From NCBI RefSeq assembly GCF_001439915.1, contig NZ_LMBW01000010.1, positions 62,832 through 126,831 of the forward strand: DNA of 64,000 nucleotides. Reading direction: 5' to 3'. Below, piece by piece: positions 49,986-58,869 of the stretch. This stretch comes from Fredinandcohnia humi. Its GTDB lineage: Bacteria > Bacillota > Bacilli > Bacillales > Bacillaceae_L. Both the position numbers and the translations under genes were made by a program. Within the stretch, counting starts at the first letter, position 1, and the number at the start of each line of letters is the position of its first letter. A model generated the notes under the pieces. The model was not told where the DNA came from. It saw only the letters and a list, made by a program, of their open reading frames with translations, and did no database searches.

Positions 49986-51710
49986 GTGCTACGGATATTA
50001 AAAAACTTATCTGTTTATAAATGGCTAGTGATTGCAGTGCTTGGCTTTGTGTTTCTGCAATCGATGTCAGACCTTTACCTGCCTACATTAATGGCAGACA
50101 TTATTGATGATGGAGTTATTGTTGGGGACATCCCTTATATCTGGAAAATTGGTGGTTTGATGCTAGTTGTCTCTGCCTTTGGTGCTTGCGCCTCAGTTCT
50201 TGCAAGCTATTATTCATCGAAGGCAGCGATGGGGCTTGGACGGGATGTCCGACGAAAGGTATTTAATCATGTTGAAAAGTTTTCCCTGCAGGAATTTGAT
50301 GAATTAGGGACTGCATCACTTATTACAAGAACAACGAATGATATCACACAGGTTCAGCAGGTTGTGATTATGATGCTCAGGATGGTTGTAAGTGCACCTA
50401 TTATGTTAATTGGCGGGGTTATTATGGCGGTGTCGAAAGATGCTAAATTATCCCTTGTCATTGTTGGTGCAACCCCGTTTTTAGTTGGCTCAATCTTACT
50501 TATTCTTTATAAAGGTGTGCCATTATTTAAATTGGTTCAAAAAAGGCTGGATAAATTAAACCTTGTATTACGGGAAAATCTAACCGGGATTCGGGTTATT
50601 CGTGCGTTTAATCGCGAAGTTCCCGAGAAAAAAAGGCTCGAACAGGCAAACCGCGAATTAACAGATGTCTCGATTAAGGTAAACAAGGTTATGGCATTTA
50701 TGATGCCGGTGATGATGTTGATCATGAACTTAACGATTGTTGCTGTTATTTGGTTTGGCGGTGTGCGCATAGACAATGGCGGTATGCAAATCGGGGATTT
50801 AATGGCATTTATCCAATATGTGATGCAAATTATGTTTGCTCTTGTCATGGCATCGATGATGTTTATTATGGTTCCAAGGGCAGCGGTATCAGCAAAAAGG
50901 ATTAATGAAGTACTCGATTTGAAACCAACCTTTCAGGATAATGGGAATAAAACAACTAATAAAGCACGTGGAACGCTTGAATTTGATCATGTAACGTTCA
51001 GTTATCCAGGGGCAGAAGAACCTGCATTAACAGATATTAGTTTTTCAACAAATCCCGGGGAAGTTACAGCAATTATTGGAGGGACTGGGTCTGGTAAATC
51101 AACCCTAATTCATTTAATCCCGCGTTTCTATGAGGTATCAAGCGGGGCAATTCGTGTTAATGGTGTTGATATCCGTGAGGTACAACAAGCTGAAGTTCGC
51201 TTAAAGCTTGGCTTTGTTCCACAAAGGGCTTTGCTCTTTACCGGAACAATTGCCGAGAATATTCGTTATGGGAAAGAAGATGCAAGCCTTGACGAAATTA
51301 AGCATGCCTCCCAAATTGCTCAAGCGGATGATTTCATTTCAGAAATGACTGATGGATACGATTCCTTGATTGAACAAGGGGGCTCAAATTTATCTGGTGG
51401 ACAAAAGCAGCGACTTTCAATTGCACGTGCCCTTGTTAGGAAACCTGATATTTATATTTTTGATGATAGCTTTTCTGCCCTCGATTATCGGACCGATGCA
51501 TTATTACGAAAAGCACTTAAAGATGAAATAAGGGATGCAACCGTAATAATTGTTGCCCAACGGGTTAGTACGGTAGTTGATGCAGATCAAATTATTGTCC
51601 TCAATCAAGGCAAGGTTGCAGGAATTGGGACACATGATGAGCTGCTTGAGACAAACGCCGTTTATCGGGAAATTGTTGAATCACAGCTTGGCGGGGAGGA
51701 AACGGCATGA
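49986..51710 (+). CDS. ABC exporter half-transporter A (YfiB-like)
   Basis: The 574-residue product has six membrane helices (about 15-300) and a nucleotide-binding domain with Walker A GGTGSGKST, signature LSGGQKQRLSIARAL and Walker B IYIFDDSFSALD. The catalytic glutamate after Walker B is Asp. It pairs with the next gene, whose signature is altered, giving one complete and one degenerate ATP site as in BmrCD- or TM287/288-type heterodimers. The GTG start at 49986 follows AAGGAGGCGATC. It overlaps the partner gene by four bases. Confidence 0.9.
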   Translation: MLRILKNLSVYKWLVIAVLGFVFLQSMSDLYLPTLMADIIDDGVIVGDIPYIWKIGGLMLVVSAFGACASVLASYYSSKAAMGLGRDVRRKVFNHVEKFSLQEFDELGTASLITRTTNDITQVQQVVIMMLRMVVSAPIMLIGGVIMAVSKDAKLSLVIVGATPFLVGSILLILYKGVPLFKLVQKRLDKLNLVLRENLTGIRVIRAFNREVPEKKRLEQANRELTDVSIKVNKVMAFMMPVMMLIMNLTIVAVIWFGGVRIDNGGMQIGDLMAFIQYVMQIMFALVMASMMFIMVPRAAVSAKRINEVLDLKPTFQDNGNKTTNKARGTLEFDHVTFSYPGAEEPALTDISFSTNPGEVTAIIGGTGSGKSTLIHLIPRFYEVSSGAIRVNGVDIREVQQAEVRLKLGFVPQRALLFTGTIAENIRYGKEDASLDEIKHASQIAQADDFISEMTDGYDSLIEQGGSNLSGGQKQRLSIARALVRKPDIYIFDDSFSALDYRTDALLRKALKDEIRDATVIIVAQRVSTVVDADQIIVLNQGKVAGIGTHDELLETNAVYREIVESQLGGEETA

Positions 51711-53566
51711 GTAAAAATAAAAACCATCATCAAGGCGGGCAAGTGGGAATGGGACCGGGACCGGGCGGCATGATGATGATGGGCCAGAAGCCAAAAGATT
51801 TCAAAGGCACATTTAAACGTCTGTTATCTTATTTAAAACCACGCCGCAATAAGCTAATTGCAGTTTTCCTAGCAGCCATTATGAGTACAGTCTTTTCAAT
51901 TATCGGGCCTAAAATCATGGGAAATACGATTACAGAAGTTTTTGAAGGTGCTTACGGTAAGATTCAGGGGATACCTGGTGCAGCAATTGATTTTGGGAAA
52001 ATAGGAAATATGCTTCTCCTATTGGGTGGACTATATATCTTCAGCAGTCTTTTTACCTTTATCCAACAATACATGATGTCTAGTGTTGCTCAAAAAACGG
52101 TATACGACCTTAGGGAGGATGTAAATCAAAAGCTTGAGAAGCTTCCGCTAAAATATTTCGATGGCAGGCCGAATGGCGAAACGCTTAGCCGGGTAACAAA
52201 TGACATTGATACAATTGGAAGTACTTTGCAGCAAAGTTTGACACAGTTTATCACTTCCGTTGTTACAATTGTCGGGATCATTATTATGATGCTTTATATT
52301 AGTCCGAGTTTGACCCTCATTACGATTATAAGCCTGCCATTATCGATTTTCGTTATTCAGCCAATCTTAAAACGATCACAGCGGTATTTTGCAAAACAAC
52401 AGCATACGCTTGGCGAGTTAAATGGACATATTGAGGAAATGTATACTGGACATCAAGTGGTGAAAGCGTTTGGTCATGAGAAAAAGGCAATGGATAAGTT
52501 TGATTCCGTGAATGAAGAACTTTATGATGCAGGGCAAAAAGCGCAGTTCATTTCAGGGATTATTATGCCAATGATGTTTTTTATCGGGAACTTGACCTAT
52601 GTGTTAATTAGTGTAGTTGGTGGGATTCTGGTGATTAATCGCTCAATCTCGATTGGTGATATTCAGGCTTTTATCACCTATTCAAAACAATTTACCCAGC
52701 CAATCACTCAAACAGCTAACATCGCAAATATCGTTCAGTCAACGATTGCAGCGGCAGAGCGTGTATTTGAACTTCTAGATGAAGCGGAAGAAGAGCAGGA
52801 AAAAACTGCAGTAAAATTAACACGGGCAAAAGGTGCGGTAACATTCGAAAATGTTGATTTTGGTTATACGAATGAATTGCTGATTGAAGATATGAATATT
52901 AATGTGGAACCTGGTCAAACAGTTGCAATTGTTGGGCCAACCGGTGCAGGAAAAACAACATTAATAAATTTATTAATGCGTTTCTATGAGTTAAATGGCG
53001 GGAAAATTACGATTGACGGACTTGATACACGGGAAATGTCGCGGAATGATTTACGAAAAACATTCGGTATGGTGCTTCAGGATACCTGGCTCTTTAATGG
53101 GACAATTAGAGATAATATTGCCTATGGAAAAGACGGGGCAACAGATGAAGAAGTTGTGAAGGCGGCTTATACCGCCCATGCCGATCACTTTATTCGGACA
53201 CTTCCAGATGGCTATGACACGATTTTGAATGAAGAAGCATCGAATATTTCACAAGGACAAAAGCAACTTCTAACCATTGCCCGCGCGATACTTGCCGATC
53301 CGCCAATCATGATTCTTGATGAAGCAACATCAAGTGTTGATACAAGGACTGAAAGTTATATCCAAAAAGCAATGAACAGATTAATGGAGGGGCGGACAAA
53401 CTTTGTTATTGCCCACCGTTTATCCACCATTAAGGATGCTAATGTAATTCTAGTGATGAACCACGGAAAAGTAATTGAACAGGGAACTCATGCTGAGTTG
53501 TTAGAGAAAAATGGCTTTTACGCGGATCTATACAATAGTCAATTCACTGAAAAGACAGCGGGATAG
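51707..53566 (+). CDS. ABC exporter half-transporter B (YfiC-like)
   Basis: The 619-residue product has an unusual N-terminal stretch rich in His, Gly, Pro and Met (MSKNKNHHQGGQVGMGPGPG, then MMMM), six membrane helices and an ATPase domain. That domain has Walker A GPTGAGKTT, signature ISQGQKQLLTIARAI and Walker B IMILDEATSSVD with the catalytic Glu. It should export hydrophobic drugs with its partner. The substrate is unknown. Confidence 0.9.
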   Translation: MSKNKNHHQGGQVGMGPGPGGMMMMGQKPKDFKGTFKRLLSYLKPRRNKLIAVFLAAIMSTVFSIIGPKIMGNTITEVFEGAYGKIQGIPGAAIDFGKIGNMLLLLGGLYIFSSLFTFIQQYMMSSVAQKTVYDLREDVNQKLEKLPLKYFDGRPNGETLSRVTNDIDTIGSTLQQSLTQFITSVVTIVGIIIMMLYISPSLTLITIISLPLSIFVIQPILKRSQRYFAKQQHTLGELNGHIEEMYTGHQVVKAFGHEKKAMDKFDSVNEELYDAGQKAQFISGIIMPMMFFIGNLTYVLISVVGGILVINRSISIGDIQAFITYSKQFTQPITQTANIANIVQSTIAAAERVFELLDEAEEEQEKTAVKLTRAKGAVTFENVDFGYTNELLIEDMNINVEPGQTVAIVGPTGAGKTTLINLLMRFYELNGGKITIDGLDTREMSRNDLRKTFGMVLQDTWLFNGTIRDNIAYGKDGATDEEVVKAAYTAHADHFIRTLPDGYDTILNEEASNISQGQKQLLTIARAILADPPIMILDEATSSVDTRTESYIQKAMNRLMEGRTNFVIAHRLSTIKDANVILVMNHGKVIEQGTHAELLEKNGFYADLYNSQFTEKTAG

Positions 53567-53610
53567 AAATCAAGGCTCGTATCCTTGGATATCGCTTATC
53601 ATCTTAGCTA

Positions 53611-53653
53611 AAAATGGCCCTTCCCACTCCCGGGAGTGGGCTATTTTATTTTC
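53611..53653 (+). terminator. Terminator after the exporter operon
   Basis: CCCACTCCCGGGAGTGGG is a perfect stem, extended by GCCC/GGGC-like flanks and followed by TATTTTATTTT. Confidence 0.85.
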
Positions 53654-53687
53654 ATAGTAGAACCCTAGTTAGTAAATACTACTAGCG

Positions 53688-54626
53688 GTGATGAAAATGG
53701 CTTGTCAATCAAGTGATGAATTAAAAGAATTGGTACTAAAGGCGCGGCCAATAGCGAAACAAGGACGTGTAGCAGCTTATATTCCTGCGCTCGGAAAGGC
53801 AAACCAGAGCGATCTGTCCATAGCGATTAACTATCCGGATGGTCGCTGCTATTCTGCTGGGGACATTGAGAAAAATATCTCCCTACAAAGTATTTCCAAG
53901 GTGATAACACTTGCTCTTGTTTTAATGGATAGAAGTAAAGAATTTGTCTTTGCGCGAGTCGGAATGGAGCCTACAGGCGACCCGTTTAACTCGATTGCAA
54001 AGCTAGAAACGAATGTCCCATCTAAGCCGTTGAATCCGATGATCAATGCCGGGGCACTTGCAGTAACTCATATGATTAAAGGGAATTCAGTAGAGGAACG
54101 GTTTCAAAGATTGCTAACATTTATTCGAGAATTGGCTGGCAATAATACGATTCGATATAATGAAGAAATAGCGCGTTCCGAATTTGAAACGGCCCATCTA
54201 AATCGGGCGTTATGTTATTTTTTAAAGCAGCATCATATCATCGATGGAGATGTTGAACAGCTAATTAACCTTTATACAAAGCAATGCGCGATAGAAATGA
54301 ATTGCCTTGATTTATCAAGGATTGGACTCGTTTTTGCACTAGACGGAATGGATCCGCAAACGGGAAAACAAGTGATGCCAGTGAATATTGCCCGGATTTG
54401 TAAAACCTTTATGGTGACCTGCGGTATGTACAATGCCTCTGGGGAGTTTGCGATAAAAATAGGCATACCAGCAAAGAGTGGTGTATCCGGAGGGATTCTG
54501 GGGGCAGTACCTGGTAAATTTGGAATCGGTATTTTTGGTCCAGCCCTAGATGATAAAGGAAATAGTATTGCAGGAATAAGACTTCTTGAACTCTTGTCAA
54601 AAAATTATAACCTAAGTATGTTTTAG
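53688..54626 (+). CDS. glsA: Glutaminase
   Basis: The 312-residue product is a serine-dependent beta-lactamase-fold glutaminase. The Ser-x-x-Lys motif is in [26 protein letters not shown] follows, and the C-terminal [22 protein letters not shown] is diagnostic. It hydrolyses glutamine to glutamate and ammonia in the cytosol. The start is GTG 53688, ATG 53691 or ATG 53697; the last has GGTG at good spacing. It is not next to a glutamine permease here, although an AgcS symporter lies 6 kb downstream. Confidence 0.92.
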   Translation: MMKMACQSSDELKELVLKARPIAKQGRVAAYIPALGKANQSDLSIAINYPDGRCYSAGDIEKNISLQSISKVITLALVLMDRSKEFVFARVGMEPTGDPFNSIAKLETNVPSKPLNPMINAGALAVTHMIKGNSVEERFQRLLTFIRELAGNNTIRYNEEIARSEFETAHLNRALCYFLKQHHIIDGDVEQLINLYTKQCAIEMNCLDLSRIGLVFALDGMDPQTGKQVMPVNIARICKTFMVTCGMYNASGEFAIKIGIPAKSGVSGGILGAVPGKFGIGIFGPALDDKGNSIAGIRLLELLSKNYNLSMF

Positions 54627-54736
54627 GAACGCAATTTCATTGCAATCCAAAGACCCATGATATAATATATCTTATGCCTACATAAAACAGTGGAAAAAAA
54701 TACTAAAACGAAAGCGTCTAATGAGGGGGAATATTA

Positions 54737-56239
54737 ATGGATTTTTCCGACAAACATATCCGCCCTAATTACGGTATTCTTACCGTCTTAATGGTCGGAG
54801 CCTTTATATCATTTTTAAATAATACATTACTAAATATTGCGTTGCCTACCATTATGACCGAACTAAAGGTTGATGAAACGACAGTACAATGGTTAACGAC
54901 TGGATTCATGCTAGTCAATGGAATCTTGATTCCGACGACAGCGTTTTTAATAGAAAAATATACGGTTCGCCGCTTATTTTTAGTCGCCATGGGATTATTT
55001 ACAATTGGTACGATTCTAGCGGGTACGGCTCATGTCTTTCCCGTACTGCTTGCAGGGCGGATGATTCAAGCATCTGGATCGGCGATTATGATGCCTCTAT
55101 TGATGAACGTTATGCTGGTGAGTTTCCCGGTTGAAAAAAGGGGGGCTGCGATGGGGGTTTTCGGATTAATTCTCATGTTTGCACCAGCGATCGGACCAAC
55201 CCTTTCAGGCTGGATTATTGAACGGTATGATTGGAGAATGCTATTTCACTTCATCACTCCAATTGCAGTGATTGTGTTTATACTAGGATTTGTCATGCTG
55301 AAGGATAAGAAGGAAAAAGTATTCCTAAAACTTGACTTTTTCTCATTGATTTTATCTAGTATTGGGTTTGGTGGTTTATTGTATGGGTTTAGTTCAGCCG
55401 GCAGCATGGGCTGGGGAAGTCCATTGGTCTACGGAACGATTATTATCGGAATTATCTCGTTAACTTGGTTTATTTTGCGTCAGTCAAAGCTCGACATCCC
55501 CATGCTTAATTTTGGGGTCTATCGCTATCCCATGTTTACCTTAGCATCAGTGATCACGATGGCTGTCAACATGGCGATGTTTTCAGGGTTTTTACTTTTA
55601 CCCATTTACGCTCAAATGGTTCTAGGCATATCACCAATGGAAACAGGACTTATGCTTTTACCTGGGGCTATTTTAAATGCGATTATGTCGCCAATCAATG
55701 GTCGGTTATTTGATAAGTTTGGCGGACGTATTTTGGCGACGCTCGGATTGTCCATCACAACCGTGACAACCTTTCTTTTCAGCCAACTAACATTTGAAAC
55801 TACCTATATGCATCTTATGGTTTTGCATGCGGTGAGAATGTTTGGGATGTCTATGGTTTTTATGCCAGTTTCAACAAATGGATTAAACCAGCTGCCAAGA
55901 AATCTTTATCCACATGGTACAGCTGTAAACAATACGTTGAATCAGGTTTCCGCAGCAATCGGAACCGGGTTATTAATTACGCTGATGTCATTAAAAAAAG
56001 AGGCAACAACAGCAAATTTACTAAAGAGTATTCAGGGGCAGCCTACTGAGGCGCAGGAGCTACAAATTGGATTACAAGCCATGCTTGATGGAATTAATTT
56101 TACATTTTTCGTTTCAACCTTCTTAATTTTCATTGCTCTCATTCTTGCATTCTTTATGAAACGTGCAAAACAGGAAGAGGATATTACCGGAAAGCGAAAT
56201 TCAAAACAAAGTGTTAAGCCCACATTAGCTAAAGGTTAA
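54737..56239 (+). CDS. DHA2-family MFS multidrug efflux pump (EmrB/QacA type)
   Basis: The 500-residue membrane protein has about 14 helices and DHA2 marks: IALPTIMTELKVDETTVQWLTTGFML in the first loop, LLAGRMIQASGSAIMMPLLMN, and antiporter motif C in LMFAPAIGPTLSGWI. It likely expels drugs in exchange for protons. GAGGGGGAATATTA precedes the ATG. The substrate cannot be predicted. It shares a bidirectional terminator with natK. Confidence 0.9.
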   Translation: MDFSDKHIRPNYGILTVLMVGAFISFLNNTLLNIALPTIMTELKVDETTVQWLTTGFMLVNGILIPTTAFLIEKYTVRRLFLVAMGLFTIGTILAGTAHVFPVLLAGRMIQASGSAIMMPLLMNVMLVSFPVEKRGAAMGVFGLILMFAPAIGPTLSGWIIERYDWRMLFHFITPIAVIVFILGFVMLKDKKEKVFLKLDFFSLILSSIGFGGLLYGFSSAGSMGWGSPLVYGTIIIGIISLTWFILRQSKLDIPMLNFGVYRYPMFTLASVITMAVNMAMFSGFLLLPIYAQMVLGISPMETGLMLLPGAILNAIMSPINGRLFDKFGGRILATLGLSITTVTTFLFSQLTFETTYMHLMVLHAVRMFGMSMVFMPVSTNGLNQLPRNLYPHGTAVNNTLNQVSAAIGTGLLITLMSLKKEATTANLLKSIQGQPTEAQELQIGLQAMLDGINFTFFVSTFLIFIALILAFFMKRAKQEEDITGKRNSKQSVKPTLAKG

Positions 56240-56281
56240 AAAAAGGAGAAATGGTCCACTTGGATTGATTTCTCCTTTTTT
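56238..56281. terminator. Bidirectional terminator between MFS and natK genes
   Basis: AAAAAAAGGAGAAAT pairs with ATTTCTCCTTTTTT across a 15-base loop, between the two convergent stops. Confidence 0.85.
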
Positions 56282-57035
56282 ATGCTTTAATTGAAGGTAT
56301 TTTAATTTTTATCACAAATTCCTCGTCTTTATGAACAAAGTCAAGAAAACCATTTGACTCATTGACTACATCTTGAATAAGCTTTGTACCAAGCCCCTCA
56401 TGGCCCTCGCCTTTTGTTGTTTTTCCGAAGTTCACGAATAATTGATCGAGGACCTGCGCTGGAATCGGAAGGGAACTGTTTTTTGATTGTAAAATGTACA
56501 AACCACTTCGTTTATAAAATTGCAGGGATAGAAAGGCTTGTTTATTATACTTTTTTTGCCAATCCTCACAAGCATCGATGCTATTTGATAAAAGATTTCC
56601 GATGAGTGTAATGATTTGCTGGTCAGACAACGGCAGGGTAGAAAGTGGCACATCAAAATCATACACAACCTCAATATCAAGTGCTCTAGCTTTACGATAC
56701 ATTTGATGGAGAATGCCTGCCACCACACCGCGTTCACCTTTAATGGAAAGGTTTGTCTCCTTATAGCTTTCAACCAATTCATCTAAATATAGTTTGGCTT
56801 CCCCGTTTTTGTTCGTTTCAAGCATAAAATGAATTGCTGATACATGCTTTAAAAAGTCATGACGTTCACTCCGAACGATGCGGAAGGTTTCGTTAAATTG
56901 AGCACGCTGCTCGTCAAAATGTTTCGCCTCTTCCAATAAGGTTTTCATTTTTTTTGAAAGAAAATATCGAGAAAAAAATAAAAAAAGGCATAAAACCCCT
57001 AACAACGTAATGGTTCCCCAATATAGCATTGTCAA
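56280..57035 (-). CDS. natK: Sensor histidine kinase, NatK-like (SpoOB/GHKL type)
   Basis: The 251-residue product has one N-terminal membrane helix (about 4-26), a coiled segment, the phosphoacceptor region RSERHDFLKHVSAIHFML with His in an HDxxNH-like context, and a GHKL ATPase domain (LIGNLLSNSIDACEDW as N-box, GHEGLGTKLIQDVV as G-box). This short kinase type pairs with LytTR regulators. It lies 12 bases after natR. With natAB on the other side of the locus it matches the natKRAB Na+-export system of Bacillus. TTG start after GGGTGGG. Confidence 0.8.
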   Translation of the reverse strand: MTMLYWGTITLLGVLCLFLFFSRYFLSKKMKTLLEEAKHFDEQRAQFNETFRIVRSERHDFLKHVSAIHFMLETNKNGEAKLYLDELVESYKETNLSIKGERGVVAGILHQMYRKARALDIEVVYDFDVPLSTLPLSDQQIITLIGNLLSNSIDACEDWQKKYNKQAFLSLQFYKRSGLYILQSKNSSLPIPAQVLDQLFVNFGKTTKGEGHEGLGTKLIQDVVNESNGFLDFVHKDEEFVIKIKIPSIKA

Positions 57036-57047
57036 CAGTAACCCACC

Positions 57048-57746
57048 CTAAAAATAATTTTGTTGTAAAAAGTCTACTTTTTCTTTTGTAATCATGGCTT
57101 GTTCTTCAATGCCTTCGAAAGTGACAATATACGAATTTTTCGCGTAAAGCGAAAAGTTTTTTACATAGTGAATATTAATGATAAACGACCGATGTGAACG
57201 AATAAAGTCTCGTTCACGTAATTCACCCTCTAGTTCACCAAGAGTTTGGTAGGTTTTAATCGGTCCTGTTTTTGTATAAATGGTCGTCGACCGACCTGAA
57301 CGTTCGATAAAAATGATGTCCTTTTTCTGAAGAATATGTATTTCGTTTTTTTGCTTTAAGTAAAGTCTTCCGTGAATTTCGGCTGACTTTGTTTTTTCAA
57401 GTAATCGCTCAATTGATTTCACTAATCGTTCCTTTGGATAGGGCTTCATAATATAGTCATGAACATTTAGCTCAAAGGCATGGACGGCATAACCGCTATT
57501 TCCTGTTACAAAAATCACGGAAATATTGAGCGCGTGCGTGTGAATAATATCAGCAAGCTCATAGCCTGATAGATGCGGCATCTCAATGTCAGCAATCAAC
57601 AAATTGATTTCTTCTTTTTTTATTTGTTCATAGGCTTCTTCGGCAGATAAGGTGGAGAAGACAATTTCAACTTCTGGCATGCTTCCTACGACTGCTTTTA
57701 ACTTATCCAAATCAATCAACCGGTCATCTACAAGACCAACCTTCAT
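57048..57746 (-). CDS. natR: LytTR response regulator, NatR-like
   Basis: The 232-residue product has a receiver domain with the phosphoacceptor Asp53 (LLIADIEMPHLSGYE) and Lys in KPYPKERLV, and a C-terminal LytTR DNA-binding domain (about 135-232, with FIERSGRSTTIYTK, LGELEGELRERDFIRSHRSFIIN). LytTR proteins bind direct repeats two turns apart; a matching pair lies at 58021-58050 before natA. The leader of natR contains a long dispersed repeat. Confidence 0.88.
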   Translation of the reverse strand: MKVGLVDDRLIDLDKLKAVVGSMPEVEIVFSTLSAEEAYEQIKKEEINLLIADIEMPHLSGYELADIIHTHALNISVIFVTGNSGYAVHAFELNVHDYIMKPYPKERLVKSIERLLEKTKSAEIHGRLYLKQKNEIHILQKKDIIFIERSGRSTTIYTKTGPIKTYQTLGELEGELRERDFIRSHRSFIINIHYVKNFSLYAKNSYIVTFEGIEEQAMITKEKVDFLQQNYF

Positions 57747-57796
57747 ATGATAATCGACCTCTCAATCAAATGCGCCTTGGCGTATTTGCGCCCAGA

Positions 57797-57867
57797 TTTT
57801 TAGGCCCACACGATGTGGGTCACAAAGACGTTGCCACAGGAAGTGGCGTTTTTAGTCTTTGATCTTA
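57797..57867 (-). repeat. Dispersed intergenic repeat, full copy in the natR leader
   Basis: On the minus strand this begins AAGATCAAAGACTAAAAACG and ends GTGTGGGCCTAAAAA. It matches the shorter copy at 4024-4078 block by block, with an added CTTCCTGTGGCAAC segment that pairs with itself. It is part of a larger repeat-rich 57770-57958 stretch. Confidence 0.65.
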
Positions 57868-57916
57868 CTGCGCGAAAAGTTTCCTTTTAAAATCTGTGGC
57901 ATCCGCCGGAGGCTTT

Positions 57917-57958
57917 AACTATCTTCATCAGGGGTCTAAACCCCTGATGAAGATAGTT
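57917..57958. repeat. Perfect 18-bp inverted repeat upstream of natR
   Basis: AACTATCTTCATCAGGGG, a six-base loop TCTAAA, then CCCCTGATGAAGATAGTT. The stem is perfect over 18 bp. GGAGGC and GCCACAGATTTT-type blocks adjoin it, which suggests one composite repeat with 57797-57867. It could terminate or attenuate transcripts between natR and natA. Confidence 0.8.
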
Positions 57959-58020
57959 ATTGGTAATTTCCAAATATAGTATCCTTATATTCTAACACCT
58001 TTATAGGGAAATTTGACCTT

Positions 58021-58050
58021 TTCGCGACAAAAAAAGGAACATTCGCGACA
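58021..58050 (+). promoter_or_regulatory. LytTR-type direct repeats upstream of natA
   Basis: TTCGCGACA occurs at 58021-58029 and again at 58042-58050, a 21-base (two-turn) period typical for LytTR dimers. They lie about 70 bases before the natA start, so NatR probably activates natAB from here. Confidence 0.7.
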
Positions 58051-58116
58051 TATCTAGAGATTTTCAGGATGGGTATGGCTATGATATAGACATAAGAACA
58101 AGACGAGGTGGAAAAA

Positions 58117-58869
58117 ATGATTGAAATTAATGAAGTGACAAAAAGATTCAAAGATAAAAAGACTTCCATAACTGCATTAAAGCATGTGAAATTTACAGTT
58201 GAAAAAGGGCAAGTAGTTGGATTACTAGGGGAAAATGGAGCGGGAAAAACCACTCTCCTACGAACGATTGCAACTCTATTAACTCCAACGGATGGCAATG
58301 TTAAGGTGGCTGGATTTGATACACAAAAAAATCCAGAAGAAGTGAAGAAGAGAATTGGGGTTTTATTCGGCGGCGAAACCGGTTTATATGATCGCCTAAC
58401 TGCCCGTGAGAATCTAGAGTATTTTGCAGCCCTTTACGGGTTAAGCAACCATGAAACTAAAGTTAGGATTGACGAGTTAGCGCGAATGTTTGGAATGAGA
58501 GATTACCTGAATCGAAAGGTCGGCGGGTTCTCTAAAGGGATGAGACAGAAGGTAGCGATTGCTCGGACATTGATTCATAATCCAGAAATAATTCTATTTG
58601 ACGAACCAACGACAGGCTTAGATATTACATCTTCAAATGTGTTCAGACAGCTTGTTCACCAACTGAAACGTGAAGGCAAGACGATTATTTTCTCAAGCCA
58701 TATCATGGAGGAGGTTTCCATGCTCTGTGATTCCGTTGCGATGATGCATAAAGGAGAGCTTGTCTACCACGGTGGATTAGAGGAGCTTTATAAATCAGAA
58801 GGAAGCCAGGATTTGAACTATATTTTCATGAGTAAACTTGTAAGGGGGAACGAAACTTATGCTTCGTAA
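58117..58869 (+). CDS. natA: NatA-like ABC transporter ATPase
   Basis: The 250-residue ATPase has Walker A GENGAGKTT, signature FSKGMRQKVAIARTLIHNP and Walker B IILFDEPTTGLD. It pairs with the NatB-like membrane protein. In Bacillus subtilis NatAB exports Na+ in response to ethanol or protonophore stress. I place the start at ATG 58117 with AGGTGG five bases upstream, rather than GTG 58108 inside that site. It overlaps natB by 11 bases. Confidence 0.88.
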   Translation: MIEINEVTKRFKDKKTSITALKHVKFTVEKGQVVGLLGENGAGKTTLLRTIATLLTPTDGNVKVAGFDTQKNPEEVKKRIGVLFGGETGLYDRLTARENLEYFAALYGLSNHETKVRIDELARMFGMRDYLNRKVGGFSKGMRQKVAIARTLIHNPEIILFDEPTTGLDITSSNVFRQLVHQLKREGKTIIFSSHIMEEVSMLCDSVAMMHKGELVYHGGLEELYKSEGSQDLNYIFMSKLVRGNETYAS

